Shown: positions 10,487 through 22,460, counted from the first letter of the stretch. The stretch: DNA of 60,000 nucleotides from Takakia lepidozioides (GCA_030704615.1 CM060733.1:10356001-10416000), one strand, 5' to 3'. Notes: generated from the letters alone by a model not told the origin. Made by a program: numbers and translations.

Positions 10487-11079
10487 GATTAGAAACTATT
10501 GTTGGTGTGAATTGTGGTGTTGTTGTCACCGGCACAATGCTAGCCAATGTATCTCTAGATGAGCAAAATACCAATGGACAACAAAGAGTTATGTAAGTTT
10601 TAAAACCTATGGTGAGTGGTTTTAACCTCCAAGCATCTCCTGATCTCAACAAATGACGGTTAGCTTACAAATTTTCTAACCCGAATCACATCTGCAAAGA
10701 TGCAGATTTGTGGAGTTACTCCTCCGATTTCAAAGGCTTTTTCAAAATTCCCTAGTCCCGTTACTATTATTGCGGAGGGCGGGCACTTGGACACCAACTG
10801 AAGAGAAAATTGATGCACTTTATGGGTTGTACGCCCATAGAGAGTTTCGAAATTTGCACAGAAATGATAAAGATGAAGTTTATACTAAAAGTTTTGAGAA
10901 ATTGTGGTGTGTAAATCAAGCTATGACGCATTTACATAACATATAGAAACCACCGATACATTTTGAAAACGGATGTGAAGAACATTGTACCCAAAGTTCT
11001 AATGCATCTCTTTGATGAGAGATAAATATTGATGGGAATTATTTTGTCTGTGTGCCATATGTCACATCTCAAGTGCAAC
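10487..11079. other. Degenerate region with a small open frame at 10710-10946
   Basis: One 78-codon frame (RRAGTWTPTEEKIDALYGLY and EFRNLHRNDKDEVYTKSFEK) could be a further exon of the unknown gene upstream. Otherwise nothing is recognised. Confidence 0.25.
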
Positions 11080-11450
11080 AGGTGTCCCGCTAACAACTCT
11101 CCATGTAGACATCCCTGTAGTCATATGAGCGAGTCATGTAGTCACCACGTGTGAAATCTGTCATAGCACACGTGTCCCGCTAGTGCCTCTCCATGTAGGC
11201 ATCACTATGCAGACATGTAGTCGTATAATCATGGCAAGAAGTCGTGACATGTCAAATTCGCAATGGCGCACGTGTCCATCCGTCGCCTCTCCATGTAGGC
11301 ATCACTTTGCAGACATATAGTCATATGATCCCCTGACAAATGCATGACGTGTCGCTTGCGCAGTGGCGCACGTGTCCCGCTGAAGCCTCTCCATGTAGGC
11401 AGCGCTCAACAGACAATGTAGTCATATATTAGTCATATAGTTGTGACTGC
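11080..11450. repeat. Tandem repeat, about 100-bp unit, four diverged copies
   Basis: Units begin near 11086, 11168, 11268 and 11368. Each holds ACGTGTCC (or GGTGTCCC), then CCTCTCCATGTAGGCA (first copy CTCTCCATGTAGACA), then TAGTCATAT-type motifs. The TAGTCATA motif recurs up to 11600 and again around 34.4-34.7 kb on this strand, so the array probably belongs to a transposon family present twice in the window. Confidence 0.65.
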
Positions 11451-13180
11451 AACCCTCTCTGCAGCAGGACTCCACGTGTCACGCAAGCAGTCATGGATAT
11501 GACTTGCAAAACGCAGTTCTAAAGACTAGTCGCTATGACAGGGCTTTTTCACTACAGAGTGATGTAGTCATGAACGCATATAAGACTGAAAAAATAGTCA
11601 TATGTGAAGCCATAAAAACGCTCATCTGTTGTAGTGGAAATAAACATAATTCGTTTATGATCGTCCACATTGAAATAGCAATAAATTTGTGAAGTATGTC
11701 CTGATGTGTTTGAGACTTCAAATCCACTATACATGTATTTGTCATTTAAACACCTTGGAGAACTATTAATCATGGATGTGTTTCTTACATTTGTCAATAA
11801 ATACTTCTCTTTATTACCTCATCTTTATTCTGAAAATGAGCCTACGCATCAGTATCAGAAATCGTTGTTGTGCCTTCCTCAAATGTCACCTCCTCTCATT
11901 TCCATGATGTGCCTTCCCCAGGTAAGACCTCCCTTAGGTAACATTTGTGTTATAATTGAGCAACTTATGAAAAATAAATGGATGAGTTTTCAAGTTTATT
12001 ATGGATGAAAGTATATTTCAATATTCACAAAGAGAAGCCACTGGCCATTTATTGGCTCCTCACTAAAGAGGAGACCACACATCATTGTCAATAAAATAGC
12101 AAATCCTTATTATAACTTCCACATATAAAACTTACACTGAATGCATCTCCATTGGTTCCAAAGCTTATATCCTCTCTTTCTCTTTTAAGTTGCAATTGGT
12201 TACCTTCAATATTCTTAGCTGATAGATGTTTTGTTGTTCTTTTGGGGAGTCAACCCAAATATCGGTTTCTTCGCTCATCAAAACACAAATATGGGCAAAT
12301 ACATTAGTATCCACATTTTTCCACTTTCCACAACCTCAAGTTTTTCTCAGATCTCAGTCCCTTCAGATCCCTTTAGATCCATCAAGTTACTTATATTTTA
12401 TGCTGTTTCATATCCACTAAGATTAAGAATCCAAAATCATCACCTTGGGACTGCAAGACGGTCCATTTTCTTGTGGAAACTGGATATTGTCAGTATGATT
12501 GTATCGGTGGACAATATTTTTATCACTCTGCAGGTTTGTTTGACTTGTCAAGCAAATGCTCCAGAGTCCATTGAGCGTTGTTTAAATTATGATTGGAGTT
12601 TTGCATATTTCATATGGGATAAGGTCCGCCTTTTTTATGTCGTCTGGAATGTGTTATATGCTACTAGCATGGAGTTGCATCTGATTGATGCATCTGGAGT
12701 TCTTGTGTTGTTGGACATGTCACAAAACTCTAGCTCTCTAGCACTTATGGAAAAGCCGTTGTAAGCATGTCCAACCCCATAAAAAGATCCACCGAACACG
12801 ATTAAGGCTGCTTTGCACATGATTTAATTTGTTTATATGCTTGTTAAAGGAGATAAAAGAAGGGATGTATGCTTTGCATCTATTAGAATAGATATCAAAC
12901 TGTACTGGTCTTGAGACCAACAATCTCCCCTATAATCATCTTTGTCGACTTCAACTTCTTAGACCTGACCAGTACCGTGGAACAACAATGGTCGAGAAAA
13001 AACTTTTCAGCTAATGGGTTGAATGTTCCATTCTTTATTAGTCCTTGGTCTAAAGCAGCGAGATACAAACCCATTTTAACTGAGTTTTAACTAAATCTGG
13101 ACAGTCAAAAGTCCAGAAATACCAATTATATATGTACTAATAATTTAAAAATAATTAACTAAAACATATAAATATATTTA
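11451..13180. other. AT-rich stretch, no gene recognised
   Basis: Several short frames (for example 12231-12764) lack recognisable motifs and biased composition. I treat them as chance frames in intergenic or decayed transposon DNA. Confidence 0.5.
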
Positions 13181-13870
13181 ATAGATGAAGGGAGATCTCT
13201 CGTTGTCACATGTCCACCATATATGTCAACAGGGAATGCAAGAACATAGAGAACTGAAACCCGAAAACTTGGATATACTACATTCAATCAGTATACTACT
13301 AAAAACTACTTACCATAAGTAAATTCCACGAACAAAGAAACAATCGGAGAATATTGAGGCACGGGAGAGCTCCCGTCCTGAAGAGTGACAAATATTCTGC
13401 GGTCAGCGGTATGCCTCTAAGTACAAAAAATTTCCACAGATAAAATCCGTCCAAAGATAAAATCCACCCACAATATCTGCCTACATTCAGAGTATAATAT
13501 TGAGGACGGGTGGTCTCCCGTGCCTCAATATACTCCGAATACAACCAGAAACAAGCTTTCGCAATATATTGAGGCAAGGGAGACCTCCCGTCCTCAACAG
13601 TGACTACTATTATGAGGAAATAGGCGAATAGTAGCCGTATGCAACGGGAGATAACCAAAAATAAAGAAAATTCCATAAATAGAATCCAGGAAAAAAGAAA
13701 CATGCACAGTATATTGAGGCACAGGAGACCTCCCGTCCTCAAGAGTGACTACTATGAGAAGAGAAAGCGGACATCCTTAATAAAAACTTGTATAATAACA
13801 ACCCATGCACAAATTTTCATGAGTGGATTGGAGCACGGGAGACCTCCCGTCCTCAAGAGTGTCAAAATAC
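13180..13870. repeat. Field of palindromic GGGAGACCTCCC motifs (left cluster)
   Basis: The palindrome CGGGAGACCTCCCG and close variants occur at about 13190, 13360, 13505 (inverted context), 13576, 13718 and 13836. Most are followed by TCCTCAAGAGTGAC and preceded by ATATTGAGGCA. Spacing is irregular, 70-170 bp. The same palindrome family recurs at 50.0-51.8 kb on the other side of the nested block. Arrays of this kind are typical of subterminal transposase-binding regions in DNA transposons. Confidence 0.75.
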
Positions 13871-14140
13871 GAGATATTTTTCAATATGTAGAAATATTAA
13901 TCGAGACACACGCGCGTGGCTTTAGATCCAACGTTCCATTCAATATGTGAACAAAACAATACACAAATGAACAGTGTTCAGTGTCGAAGTATAAAAAAGT
14001 GAAATTGAAAAATTGCACTGAGAAGATCATGAAAAACACTACTATAGGGTAAAAAATCTATGCTCTTGGTAACCTAGGATGATTTCGAATAGACTGCGGA
14101 GTATCATCCGAACAGTAAGACACGCCCGGAGAATCTATGG
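13871..14140. other. Flank of gypsy copy #1, no gene
   Basis: AT-rich, no ORF. It ends where the 540-bp LTR-like block begins (TGTCGTGCAC at 14141). Confidence 0.4.
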
Positions 14141-14680
14141 TGTCGTGCACCTAAGCATCGTGCCACAACATACATCGTTGTCCACCACACAATCTAAGCA
14201 CACAATCCTAGAAAGCTATACCACAATGATAATGGAAGTGAACACACAATGGAAACACTCCACTCATGAATCCACTCAATCACATAAATTAAGTCAAGCC
14301 AAGGGCACCTTTGCTAAAGGAATCCACCCTACAAAGCCCTCACCACACTCCATCTCAATACCTAGAGCTATGGAGGTGGGAGAGGCTCATGGAGGCTCAA
14401 TTACAAGAAGATGAACCTCCTCCATCCTCACAAGGGGAAAACCTATCCCCATGTCCCAAGTGAGGCTCGACACCTCACTTGACATGTGAGACCCACTAAA
14501 GTCCCAACACACAAAATATAAATATAAATATCTAAAATGTCCTAGTTAACTAGAAGTAGGTAATTCTAGATAACCATGACTAAAACCATGATAGCTGTCG
14601 TGCACCTAAGCATCGTGCCACAACATACATCGATGTCCACCACACAATCTAAGCACACAATCCTAGAAAGCTATACCACA
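14141..14680 (-). repeat. 3' LTR of gypsy copy #1
   Basis: On the minus strand the block starts TGTGGTATAGC (14680) and ends GCACGACA (14141), that is TG...CA. It is preceded on that strand by a polypurine tract (CTAGGGGGGCGAT, 14681-14693). The 85-bp unit 14141-14225 is repeated almost exactly at 14596-14680, so the LTR has terminal direct repeats around a unique core that starts TGATAA. Gypsy #2 has the same organisation. The matching 5' LTR of this copy was not found; the element is cut off near 49.83 kb. Confidence 0.6.
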
Positions 14681-14937
14681 ATCGCCCCCCTAGCTGGTGA
14701 TTAGGTCCCTCTAACACCAGATAGCTGACAAGTATCCATCCCAATAAGATCATCGCTTGGTCATCAATCGCCCAAGTCCCACTATCTGAAGTCAATAGAT
14801 CAAGGGGCCGGGTGCAAAAGTAGCCCCATCGTTACTCGCCTTCCTGCAATCCATGGCTTCAATTAGGTGTCCATGGCATCGAACTCCCATTAACTAGACC
14901 TTGGATCACTTTTCAACCTCGCCACTGTCATGCCCCA

Positions 14938-15375
14938 TTACCTATGTCCAAGGCATCGTGGACACAACCATTCTCCATACCTCTCGGCCAAGCCATCAGC
15001 CTCGGGATGATTCCGAGAAGTAGTGCGTTGATCTATCAATGCTTGCTCACACAAAGCCTGAAACTCCCCCAAGAACTCTCTCCTCTGGTCCGTGAGTACC
15101 TCAGCTGGAGCACCAAATTGGCTAAGCACTCGATCTAAGAATGCATACGCAACCCCCTCACTTGCCTTGTCAGGTAATGCCACCAGTTCAATCCATTTGG
15201 AGAAATGTTCCACCATCACCAGCACATACTTGTTATGGCAAATCGTTAGTGGCAATGGGCCTGCAAAGTCAAGACTCCAACGATAGCCCAAACCCATAAT
15301 GGGTAAAGGATGCAATTGTGGAGTTGGTGCATTGAAATAAGCCCGCACTCTATCACACACCATGCACCTTGCCAC
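14938..15375 (-). pseudogene. Gypsy #1 integrase fragment
   Basis: Minus-strand frame with CMVCDRVRA (end of the HHCC zinc finger), WSLDFAGPLPL (first catalytic Asp), VLTDQRREF (second Asp) and HPEADGLAER (catalytic Glu). It diverges after that into WLCPRCLGHR by a frameshift near 14980. Compared with gypsy #2 it lacks the part after the DDE core, so integrase is truncated. The family reaction is strand transfer of LTR DNA into the genome. Confidence 0.85.
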
Positions 15376-15466
15376 TAACTATTGCACATCCGTGTGCACG
15401 CCCCGCCACCAATACTGTCATTGCAGCAAACTATGAGTGCGCCGCACCCCAAAATGTCCCAACACC

Positions 15467-15769
15467 TCATGGGCATGGTGTACCAATCGCGCTCGTTGTG
15501 TTGGATGAGGCATAATCCTCACTCGTCCATCCTCCCATACTCGGAGTAGGTGAGTCCCCTCCCCACTTGAACCTCTTGGCTCGTTGTAGGATCCGATCTA
15601 TCTCCTTAGCAGTCACACTGGCTGTTGTCTTTCTAGTACGAAGGTAGGCCAACACTGCTGCATCTTCATGCACATCCATAGCACCACCAAGCTCATCACT
15701 GATCTCTGGATCGTCATGCACACTATCTCTATGACCAATCGTATGGGATGGACCAGCTTGAGCTCTCAT
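15467..15769 (-). pseudogene. Gypsy #1 RNase H-integrase connection fragment
   Basis: Frame with AAVLAYLRTRKTTASVTAKE and RILQRAKRFKW, equivalent to the sequence just before the integrase zinc finger in gypsy #2 (VVLDYLHTGDMAASVIAKER). No catalytic residues. Stops and shifts separate it from the neighbouring pol fragments. Confidence 0.7.
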
Positions 15770-15802
15770 TGCTATAATGCATAAAAAGGCAGATGCGTGC
15801 CA

Positions 15803-16072
15803 TCATGGCACCATCTCCTCGTCTGTCTTACCATGCCAACAAGCTCCTGTATCATCAAGCTCACTTGTGCATGGATTGCGACTCAATCCATCCGCATCCC
15901 GGTTGACTATTCCAACTCGATGCACCACCTGGCAGTCGTACTCTTGAAGCACAAGTGCCCATCGTGCAAGCCTCCCTGTAAGCTTGTCTGACTCCATCAA
16001 CCACTTCAATGGTTGGTGATCCGTGACAAGGGTGAAGAGATTGTTATAGAGGTAGCATCTAAAATGTGTCAC
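15803..16072 (-). pseudogene. Gypsy #1 RNase H fragment
   Basis: Contains NLFTLVTDHQPLKWLMESDK and GRLARWALVLQEYDCQVVHR, then NRDADGLSRNPC, the standard C-terminal half of gypsy RNase H (the D of TDHQPL and the D of DGLSR). RNase H removes the RNA strand during reverse transcription. Confidence 0.85.
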
Positions 16073-16142
16073 TGCCCATACTGCAGCTAGACACTCCCCT
16101 TCATAGGAACTATACTTCGCCTCGGCATCATTGTTCGAGCGG

Positions 16143-16319
16143 CTAGCATATTGCCACTACGAACTCTCTTCCCTCATCATCCACATGTGTGAGCACTGCT
16201 CCAATCCCCAGCATACTCCAATCCGTATGTAGCTGGAAAGACCGCCCCTGAATAGGCTGCCTCAGAATATGCGAAGAAGTCAATCGAGCCTTGAGTTCCT
16301 CAAATGCGTCCTCCTGCTC
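16143..16319 (-). pseudogene. Gypsy #1 RT connection / RNase H start
   Basis: Frame DAFEELKARLTSSHILRQP and LHTDWSMLGIGAVLTHVDDE: the linker between the RT thumb and the first RNase H catalytic Asp (TDWS). It is interrupted at 16319 by the MULE; the upstream half of the protein resumes at 47888. Confidence 0.85.
16311..16319. repeat. Left 9-bp target-site duplication of the 31.6 kb MULE
   Basis: CTCCTGCTC, matching 47880-47888 exactly. Nine bases is the usual duplication length of Mutator-like elements. Confidence 0.85.
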
Positions 16320-16689
16320 TTGGGGGGTGCACTCTTTATAAAATGTCCGTATCACGTGCGTGCGTCGTCTAATAAAAAAAACCCCATGTATACGGGTCCT
16401 TGGATCACTCATACATTTTGAAGATTATAAAACCCCCTCCTGTAAATATATAGAAATTTGTGATCTTTAAAAGGTACCCCCTTCTATATGTATATTTCCC
16501 TTTTCAATCATTAAAAAATACCCTCAAATCTGTATATGTATGTTTTTATATAATATCAACTTTATTCATTTAAGAACAGAATACTAATGAATTAATAAAA
16601 AACAATTGTTTGCCCTCGATAAAATTATCAAAGACTTGGTGTGGAATCGCCAAGCTGATATCAAATATCTCACTCTAGAAGAAACAGAT

Positions 16690-16800
16690 GCAAAGAGGAA
16701 AGGGACATTGTCAATGCCCAATGTGCAAGAGGCCTGAAGAAAGTTTCCATTTTTTGATACACAGTCCTGGGTATTTTCATCAGAGAGTGACTATCTTGAG
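16690..16800 (+). pseudogene. LINE RT C-terminal zinc-domain fragment
   Basis: Reads GHCQCPMCKRPEESFHFLIH then SPGYFHQRV, the CPxC...H...C/H domain typical of the end of plant L1-type RT proteins. A second copy lies at about 46680-46770. Confidence 0.6.
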
Positions 16801-17090
16801 CACCATCAAGACCTTAGTCACTGCACCTTTGTTCATCAACTAGGATAGTTTCTGAACTTGTTCTACAGTTTCAACCTTCGCAAGGTCCAATTATGTTCAA
16901 AACCTATTGTTGAGAATTCCTCTCCGAAAGATTTCATGCACCTTTGCTGCCATTGTTGGAGTCCAACCTGACTCACAGCTGGCAAAGAATGCAAAAGCAA
17001 AAGCAAAAGCAATGGCTAGCAAAAGAATGCAAAATCAATGGTCAGCTTCTCATTGTGGTGGCAAAGAGACAATTCTTTAAGCTCTTCCTC
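16800..17090. other. MULE #1 spacer, nothing coding
   Basis: No recognisable protein. An AAGCAAAAGCAAAAGCAA microsatellite lies near 16995. A similar CAAAGCGA/AAGCAAAA stretch occurs around 32740-32790. Confidence 0.4.
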
Positions 17091-17094
17091 AACA

Positions 17095-19850
17095 TCATGC
17101 AATGCAAAGCGTGGGCTTCACCCCTTCGCACACCATTTGCTCATAGGTCTCCAATGCCTCCATCCCACACCTTTGCTATGCATATCCTGCAATGATCGCA
17201 CTCCACAACAGCACATCTCGTTTACCCATACACGCTTGCCCTTCATACATGTCCACGAGGGTATTGTTCAGAATGACATTTGATACAATTGCAGCTCTGA
17301 CAATGTCGCCATGGACCTCTTTGCCCTTTTCCAGAGCTGCCACACTTGCACACGCATTGCAAATGCACACAAACGTGATGTGGTCGGGCTTCACCCCTTC
17401 CCCCATCATTTGATCATAGGTATCCAAAGCCTCCATACCACGTCCCTGTTGTGCATACCCTGCAAGCATCGCGTTCCATGACACCACATCTCGTTCAGCC
17501 ATAGTGTTGGAAACTCCCTTCGCATCCTTAATGCACCCACATTTGGCATACATGTCCACCAGGGCAATGTTCAAAATGACATCTGGTACAATTCCAGCTT
17601 TGACGATGTCACCATGGACCTCTTTCCCCTTTTCCAGAGCTCCCAGGCTTGCACACACATTGCATCCTGAAGGCATCCTGCCAACAATATTATAATTCCA
17701 CGTGATCAAAGATCGTTGAGGCATTCTGTTGAACACTTGGTGAGCATCGATGATGCTCCTGCACTTAACATACATGTTGACAAGGGTGTTGAGTAGAAAA
17801 ACATTTTACGTCGGCATACAAAGACAAAATCCATAGGTTGCAGTCGATCCGCTGCAATCGGGAATTGACATGGGTCCTTGACTAAGGGCCAGTCCCAACA
17901 ATTCTGTTGGGGGCCCTTTTGTGGATCAGGAAGGAGCAGCAGGGGAGGATATTTCTGTTGTGCTTGATAAAGGCTCTGGTTTAGTGTTTTCACCTCCATC
18001 CTGAAGTGAACTTGGCTTCACTTCATTTCCAGAGATTAGAATGTCTTTTAATTCTAGTTTTGGCTCTAAGGTCTTGATGTGACTACAATGTTCTGCAGAT
18101 GGAGCTACCACATTTTCATCAGCTGTTAGCTCCTTGTCCAAAGCCATCTCACTGTCATTAGCCAAATCTCTATCCCCTATATCCTTGCTAGGACTGTCAC
18201 TTTGTATTTCTTTTGTCACATCAACGATCACCTCCTTCTGCATTTTGGATAACATGAGTATGCACCTGCTTTCCAGCTTCCAGACCTTCCATTGATGCAC
18301 TTAAGCAAGAGACAGACATACATATCTGAATCTGCTGAAATGCCTTGTGATGTGGTTAGGCTTCACCCTCCCCCCATCATTTGCTCATAGGTCTCCAAAG
18401 CCGAGCTATCTCGTGCCCCTACTGTGCATACCCTGCAAGCATCACGTTCCACGACACCACGTCGCATTCAGCCAGAGTGTTGAAAACTCCCCTCATGTCC
18501 TTAATGCACTCACATTTGGCAAACATATCCACCAAGGCAGTGTTCAGAATGACATCTGGTACAATTCCAGATTTGACAATGTCACCATGGACCTCGTTCC
18601 CCTTTTCCAGAGCTCCCAGGCTTGCACACGCATTGCATCCTGCCAACATTATATTCCACGTGATCAAAGATCGTTGAGGCATTCTGTTGAACACTTTGGT
18701 GAGCACTGATGATGCTCCTGCACTTAACATACATGTTGACAAGGATGTTGAGTAGAAAAATATTTGACGTGAATCCACTTTGGATAAGGTGAGTATGCAC
18801 CTGCTTTCCAGCTTCTAGACCGTCCATTGATGCACTTAAGCAAGAGACATACATACATATCTGAATCTGCTGAAATACCTTGTGATGTGGTTAGGCTTCA
18901 CCCTTTCCCCCATCATTTGCTCATAGGTCTCCAAAGCCTCCATCTAGTGCCTCTGTTGTGCATACCCTGCAAGCATCATGTTCCACGACACCACATCTCG
19001 TTCAGCCAGAGTGTTGAAAACTCTCCTCACATCTTTCATGCACCCACATTTGGCAAACATGTCCACCAGGGCAGTGTTCAGGATGACATCTGGTACAATT
19101 CCAGTCTTTGACAATGTCACTATGGGCCTCTTTCCTCTTTTCCAGAGCTCCCAGGCTTGCACACGCATTGCAAACACAAACAAATGTGATGTGGTTGGGC
19201 TTCACCGCTTTGCACATCATTTGCTCATATGTCTCCAAAACATTCCTACCACACCTATGCTTGGTAAATCCTTCCAACATAATATTCCACGTGATCAAAG
19301 ATCATTGAGGCATTCTGTTGAACTCTCGGCACTTAACATACATATTGACAAGGGTGTTGAGTAGAAAAACATTTGTCGTGAATCCACTTTGGATAATGTG
19401 AGTGTGCACGTGCTTTCCAGCTTCGAGACCTTCCATTTTGATGCACTTAAGCAAGAGACAGACATACATATCTGAATATGCTGAAATGCCTCCTTGGTTT
19501 AGAATCTGCAGAGCCTCTGTCAGGCTGTCTGCCGCACAAAGTATCTTCACATGCCCAGAAGTGCCAGAAGAGGCATTGTGGACTCCCTCTCTTGATCCTC
19601 TTTCAAAAGCTGTGGTCATGGTTGAGGTGCCTAAATTTATCATCTCTGCCGCTGCAGCTGCTGCCTTTAGTCTACCATCTACCCATGCAGGTTTCTTGTA
19701 TCTACTGACCCACATGGAATCAAGGTAATCTGGAGCTTGAAGTCCAACCCTCGTGGATGAATCTGGACCCCACTCTACCCCTACTCCTTCAAGCAAAAAC
19801 AGGAAAAACTCTGATAACATGGTGTCGTGCGCATACATATCGCTACACAA
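17095..19850 (-). pseudogene. Degenerate, internally duplicated PPR gene captured in the MULE
   Basis: Minus-strand frames (17176-17775, 18419-18778, 18944-19298, 19302-19850) are pieces of a PPR protein of the same subfamily as the gene at 2.7 kb. The N-terminus at 19850 onward has SMWVSRYKKPAWVDGRLK, a PDF-motif end, then LLLKCIKMEGLEAGKHVHTH and PPR repeats. Blocks such as SLITWNIMLAG, ALEKGKEVHGDIVKAGIVPD and LVDMYAKCGCI recur in three or four partial copies, showing tandem duplication of about 0.5-0.6 kb after capture. Stops and frameshifts separate all pieces. A foreign, LINE-like insert of about 0.45 kb at 17800-18250 (DPQKGPQQNCWDWPLV) interrupts the array. Confidence 0.8.
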
Positions 19851-20453
19851 CTACATCGCTGTCCAAACCACACAACATATGTGCACACCAAACACTAGTG
19901 CACCACTAGGCTGCCACTAGACAACCACTAGTCACCACTAGTCAACCACTAGTGCAGCCACTAGTCCAACACTAGGCTGCCATTAGCCACCACTAGTGCA
20001 GCCACTAGTCCATCATAATGATAAAGAAGAAGAATACAAGCACAAGCTCATGCGAGCTCACAAAGCTGAAGCATAAACTCATGCATACATAACCTCATCA
20101 CTCAAATACAAGTCAAACCAAGTGCACCCCACGCCATGGGGAATCCACACTACGGCGCCATAGCTAGGCGCGGTGAGGCTCAACTCGAGAAAGATGAGCC
20201 CACCGCGATCTGCCGTGAAGATAACAACGCCAGGTGCCCAAACATGTATTGGCCCTTGGATTGACACTTGGGTCAATCCCAAATGTCAATATATAAAAGC
20301 TAGTTATTTCCTAGCTAACTTCACACTAGTGGTAAAATAACTTGACAGCTGTCGTGCGCATACATATTGTTACACAACTACATCGCTGTCCAGCCACTAG
20401 TCCAACACTAGGCTACCATTAGCCACCACTAGTGCAGCCACTAGTCCATCACA
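19823..20453 (-). repeat. 3' LTR region of gypsy copy #2 (A-B-A' structure)
   Basis: Three blocks: A, 19823-20018, starts TGTCGTGCGCATAC and is rich in CCACTAGT; B, 20019-20347, 329 bp, TGATAAAG...ACTTGACA; A', 20350-20453, a shorter copy of A. It is followed at 20454 by ATCGCCCCCCTAGCTGG, whose complement is a polypurine tract. Block B alone recurs at 45521-45849. Either the LTR is B, or it is the whole 631-bp A-B-A' unit as in gypsy #1 and the other end is truncated. I cannot decide. Confidence 0.6.
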
Positions 20454-20803
20454 ATCGCCCCCCTAGCTGGCGCTTAGATCCCTCTAAGTCCAGGTAGCCA
20501 CAAGATGTGATAGTGGCCATAGCCTCACTAAGTCCTCCACCACTGTCCCTACTACACTCAAACTCAATAGATCAAGAGGCCGGGTACAAGAGTTGCCCCA
20601 TCGTTAGTCGCCGTCTTGCAACCTGTGAACTTGAGCCTGAGATCTTGGGTATTGACTCCTATGAGCTTGGCCTCCCATGTCTTGTGAGCTGCCACTAGTC
20701 ATATCCAGTGTCACTATCCCAAGCAGTGTGGACATAACCAATCTCCATCAGGAACCCTCTCAAGAGGTGGTGTCAAGCATCCCATGTGCCAACCTCTTGA
20801 GCA
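20454..20803. other. Gypsy #2 3' untranslated segment with polypurine tract
   Basis: Between LTR and integrase end. It includes the polypurine tract (complement of 20454-20470). The homologous segment in gypsy #1 is 14681-14937. No ORF. Confidence 0.55.
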
Positions 20804-21142
20804 TCAATCACACACCAGCATAGTGGCGGCACCACGAGCATGCCCACATAGCATGCAACACAATCCTACAGGTACCACTGCATGGTTGGGATCTATCCTC
20901 CCATCCACATGTGGAAGGTGACATGGCGCACAATTACGCACATGGTCCTTCCATACCATGCCATCTCGACCCTCCAGAATCAACACTCCTGAAGGCAACA
21001 CCTCCCTGACCTTTAGAATCACACGTCCTGCTGTGACATCCAAGGTCGTAGGCGTTGTCTGCTGCAGATACACATAGTCCCCAGGGTGGAAACGCCGAAC
21101 ACCTGGCCGATATCCCCCTCCACGTATAGTGGCATACCTCAA
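20804..21142 (-). pseudogene. Gypsy #2 integrase C-terminal domain
   Basis: Frame with RRFHPGDYVYLQQTTPTTLD then RVILKVREVLPSGVLILEGR, the small beta-barrel after the integrase core in gypsy elements, followed by a Cys/His-containing tail (CAPCHLPHVDGR). Separated from the core by a frameshift near 21200-21250. No chromodomain is recognisable. Confidence 0.7.
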
Positions 21143-21248
21143 TGTGTCTCGTTGTTAGGCAATAGCAAGATTCTCAAAAGCCATAGGCATGACTCTCTTG
21201 AACAACTCTGCCCGCTGGGCACATGCTTGTGTCCACACATCCGGATCA

Positions 21249-22331
21249 TCAAGGTTGAGGACTACTGCAGCCTCCCTGTGAATAGACGCAGGAAAATCTG
21301 GCTCTCGGCCAAAGAGAAGGAAATATGGTGAGAAGGAGGCAAGTGATGCTTGCTTGCTTGTAGCCCATGGCTAGCCCAGGTACCTGAAGATCCCAATCTC
21401 CTAGGTGTCCTTTTTTCAAGCCATACTTGCGCAAATCCCTCTTCACCGTCTGCACCACTCTCTCTGCCAAGCCATCGGCCTCAGGATGATCCCGAGAAGT
21501 GGTACGGTGGTCTATCAAGGCTTTATCACACAAAGCCTGAAACTCCCCCAAGAACTTTCTCCCTTGGTCCGTGAGTACCTCAGCTGGAGCACCGAATCGG
21601 CTAAGCACACGATCCTGGAATGCATACGCAGCCCCCTCACTAGCCTTGTCAGGCAATGGAACCAACTCAATCCACTTGGAGAAGTGCTCCACCATCACCA
21701 ACACATATCTGTGGTGACGCATCGTCAGTGGCAAAGGCCATGCGAAGTCAAGACTCCACCTGTAGCCCAATCCCATGATGGGTAAAGGATGCAACTGTGG
21801 TGTAGGGGCGTTGAATGAAGCACGCACCCTGTCACACACCATGCACCTAGCCACGAACTGTTGCACCTCTGTGTGCATACCACGCCACCAATACTGCCCC
21901 TGCAGTAAACTATGAGTGCGTCGCACTCCAAAATGCCCCAACTTCTCATGGGGATGCCGCACTAACCGTGCACGCTGTGTTGGGTGAGGCACAATCCTCA
22001 CCCGACTATCCTCCCACACTCGAAGCAGGTATATCCCCTCCATCTTGAACCTCTTGGCTCGTTGTAGGATCCGATCCCTCTCCTTGGCAATCACACTAGC
22101 TGCCATGTCTCCAGTGTGGAGGTAGTCCAACACAACCGAATCCTCATGTATATCTCTGGCACCACCTGGCTCATCACTAGCCTCAGGGTCCTCAGACACT
22201 CCGTCTACAGTCATCTCTGTTGTAGGTCCAACCTGACCTCCCGATGCCAAAGATACATAAAAAGGCATATGCATGCTATCCCGGCACCATCTCCTCGTCC
22301 GTCTCACCATGCCACCGAGCTCCAGTGTCAT
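21249..22331 (-). pseudogene. Gypsy #2 integrase (zinc finger plus DDE core)
   Basis: A 360-codon frame. The HHCC finger reads HEKLGHFGVRRTHSLL with CMVCDR; the core has WSLDFAWPLPL, VLTDQGRKFLGEF and HPEADGLAERVVQ, so all three DDE acids are present. Integrase joins the cDNA ends to target DNA. The frame is lost after LKKGHLGDWDLQ, where the sequence leaves the usual ending by an indel near 21340. The core itself looks undamaged, in line with a young element. Confidence 0.85.
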
Positions 22332-22460
22332 CCTGTTGGCTCGTGCATGGATTGCGACTCAATCCATCCACATCCCTATTGACCAAACCCGGTCGATGCA
22401 CAACCTGAACATGTCTATCATGCTCCTCCACCGTAGCACGAGAGGCAAAGCAATTCATGT
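22276..22460 (-). pseudogene. Gypsy #2 RNase H remnant at a deletion junction
   Basis: Only HVQVVHRPGLVNRDVDGLSR is left of RNase H. Immediately upstream in the reading direction (22461-22640) comes the pre-RT linker (KVAVTNGN, then GPIVTRGERRR), so about 1.3 kb encoding RT and the start of RNase H has been removed. Gypsy #1 shows what belongs between. Confidence 0.75.

Noticed and set aside
13180-13870. CRISPR-like array
   Set aside because: Palindromic repeats with irregular spacing in a plant nuclear context; spacers are partly shared and there are no cas genes.
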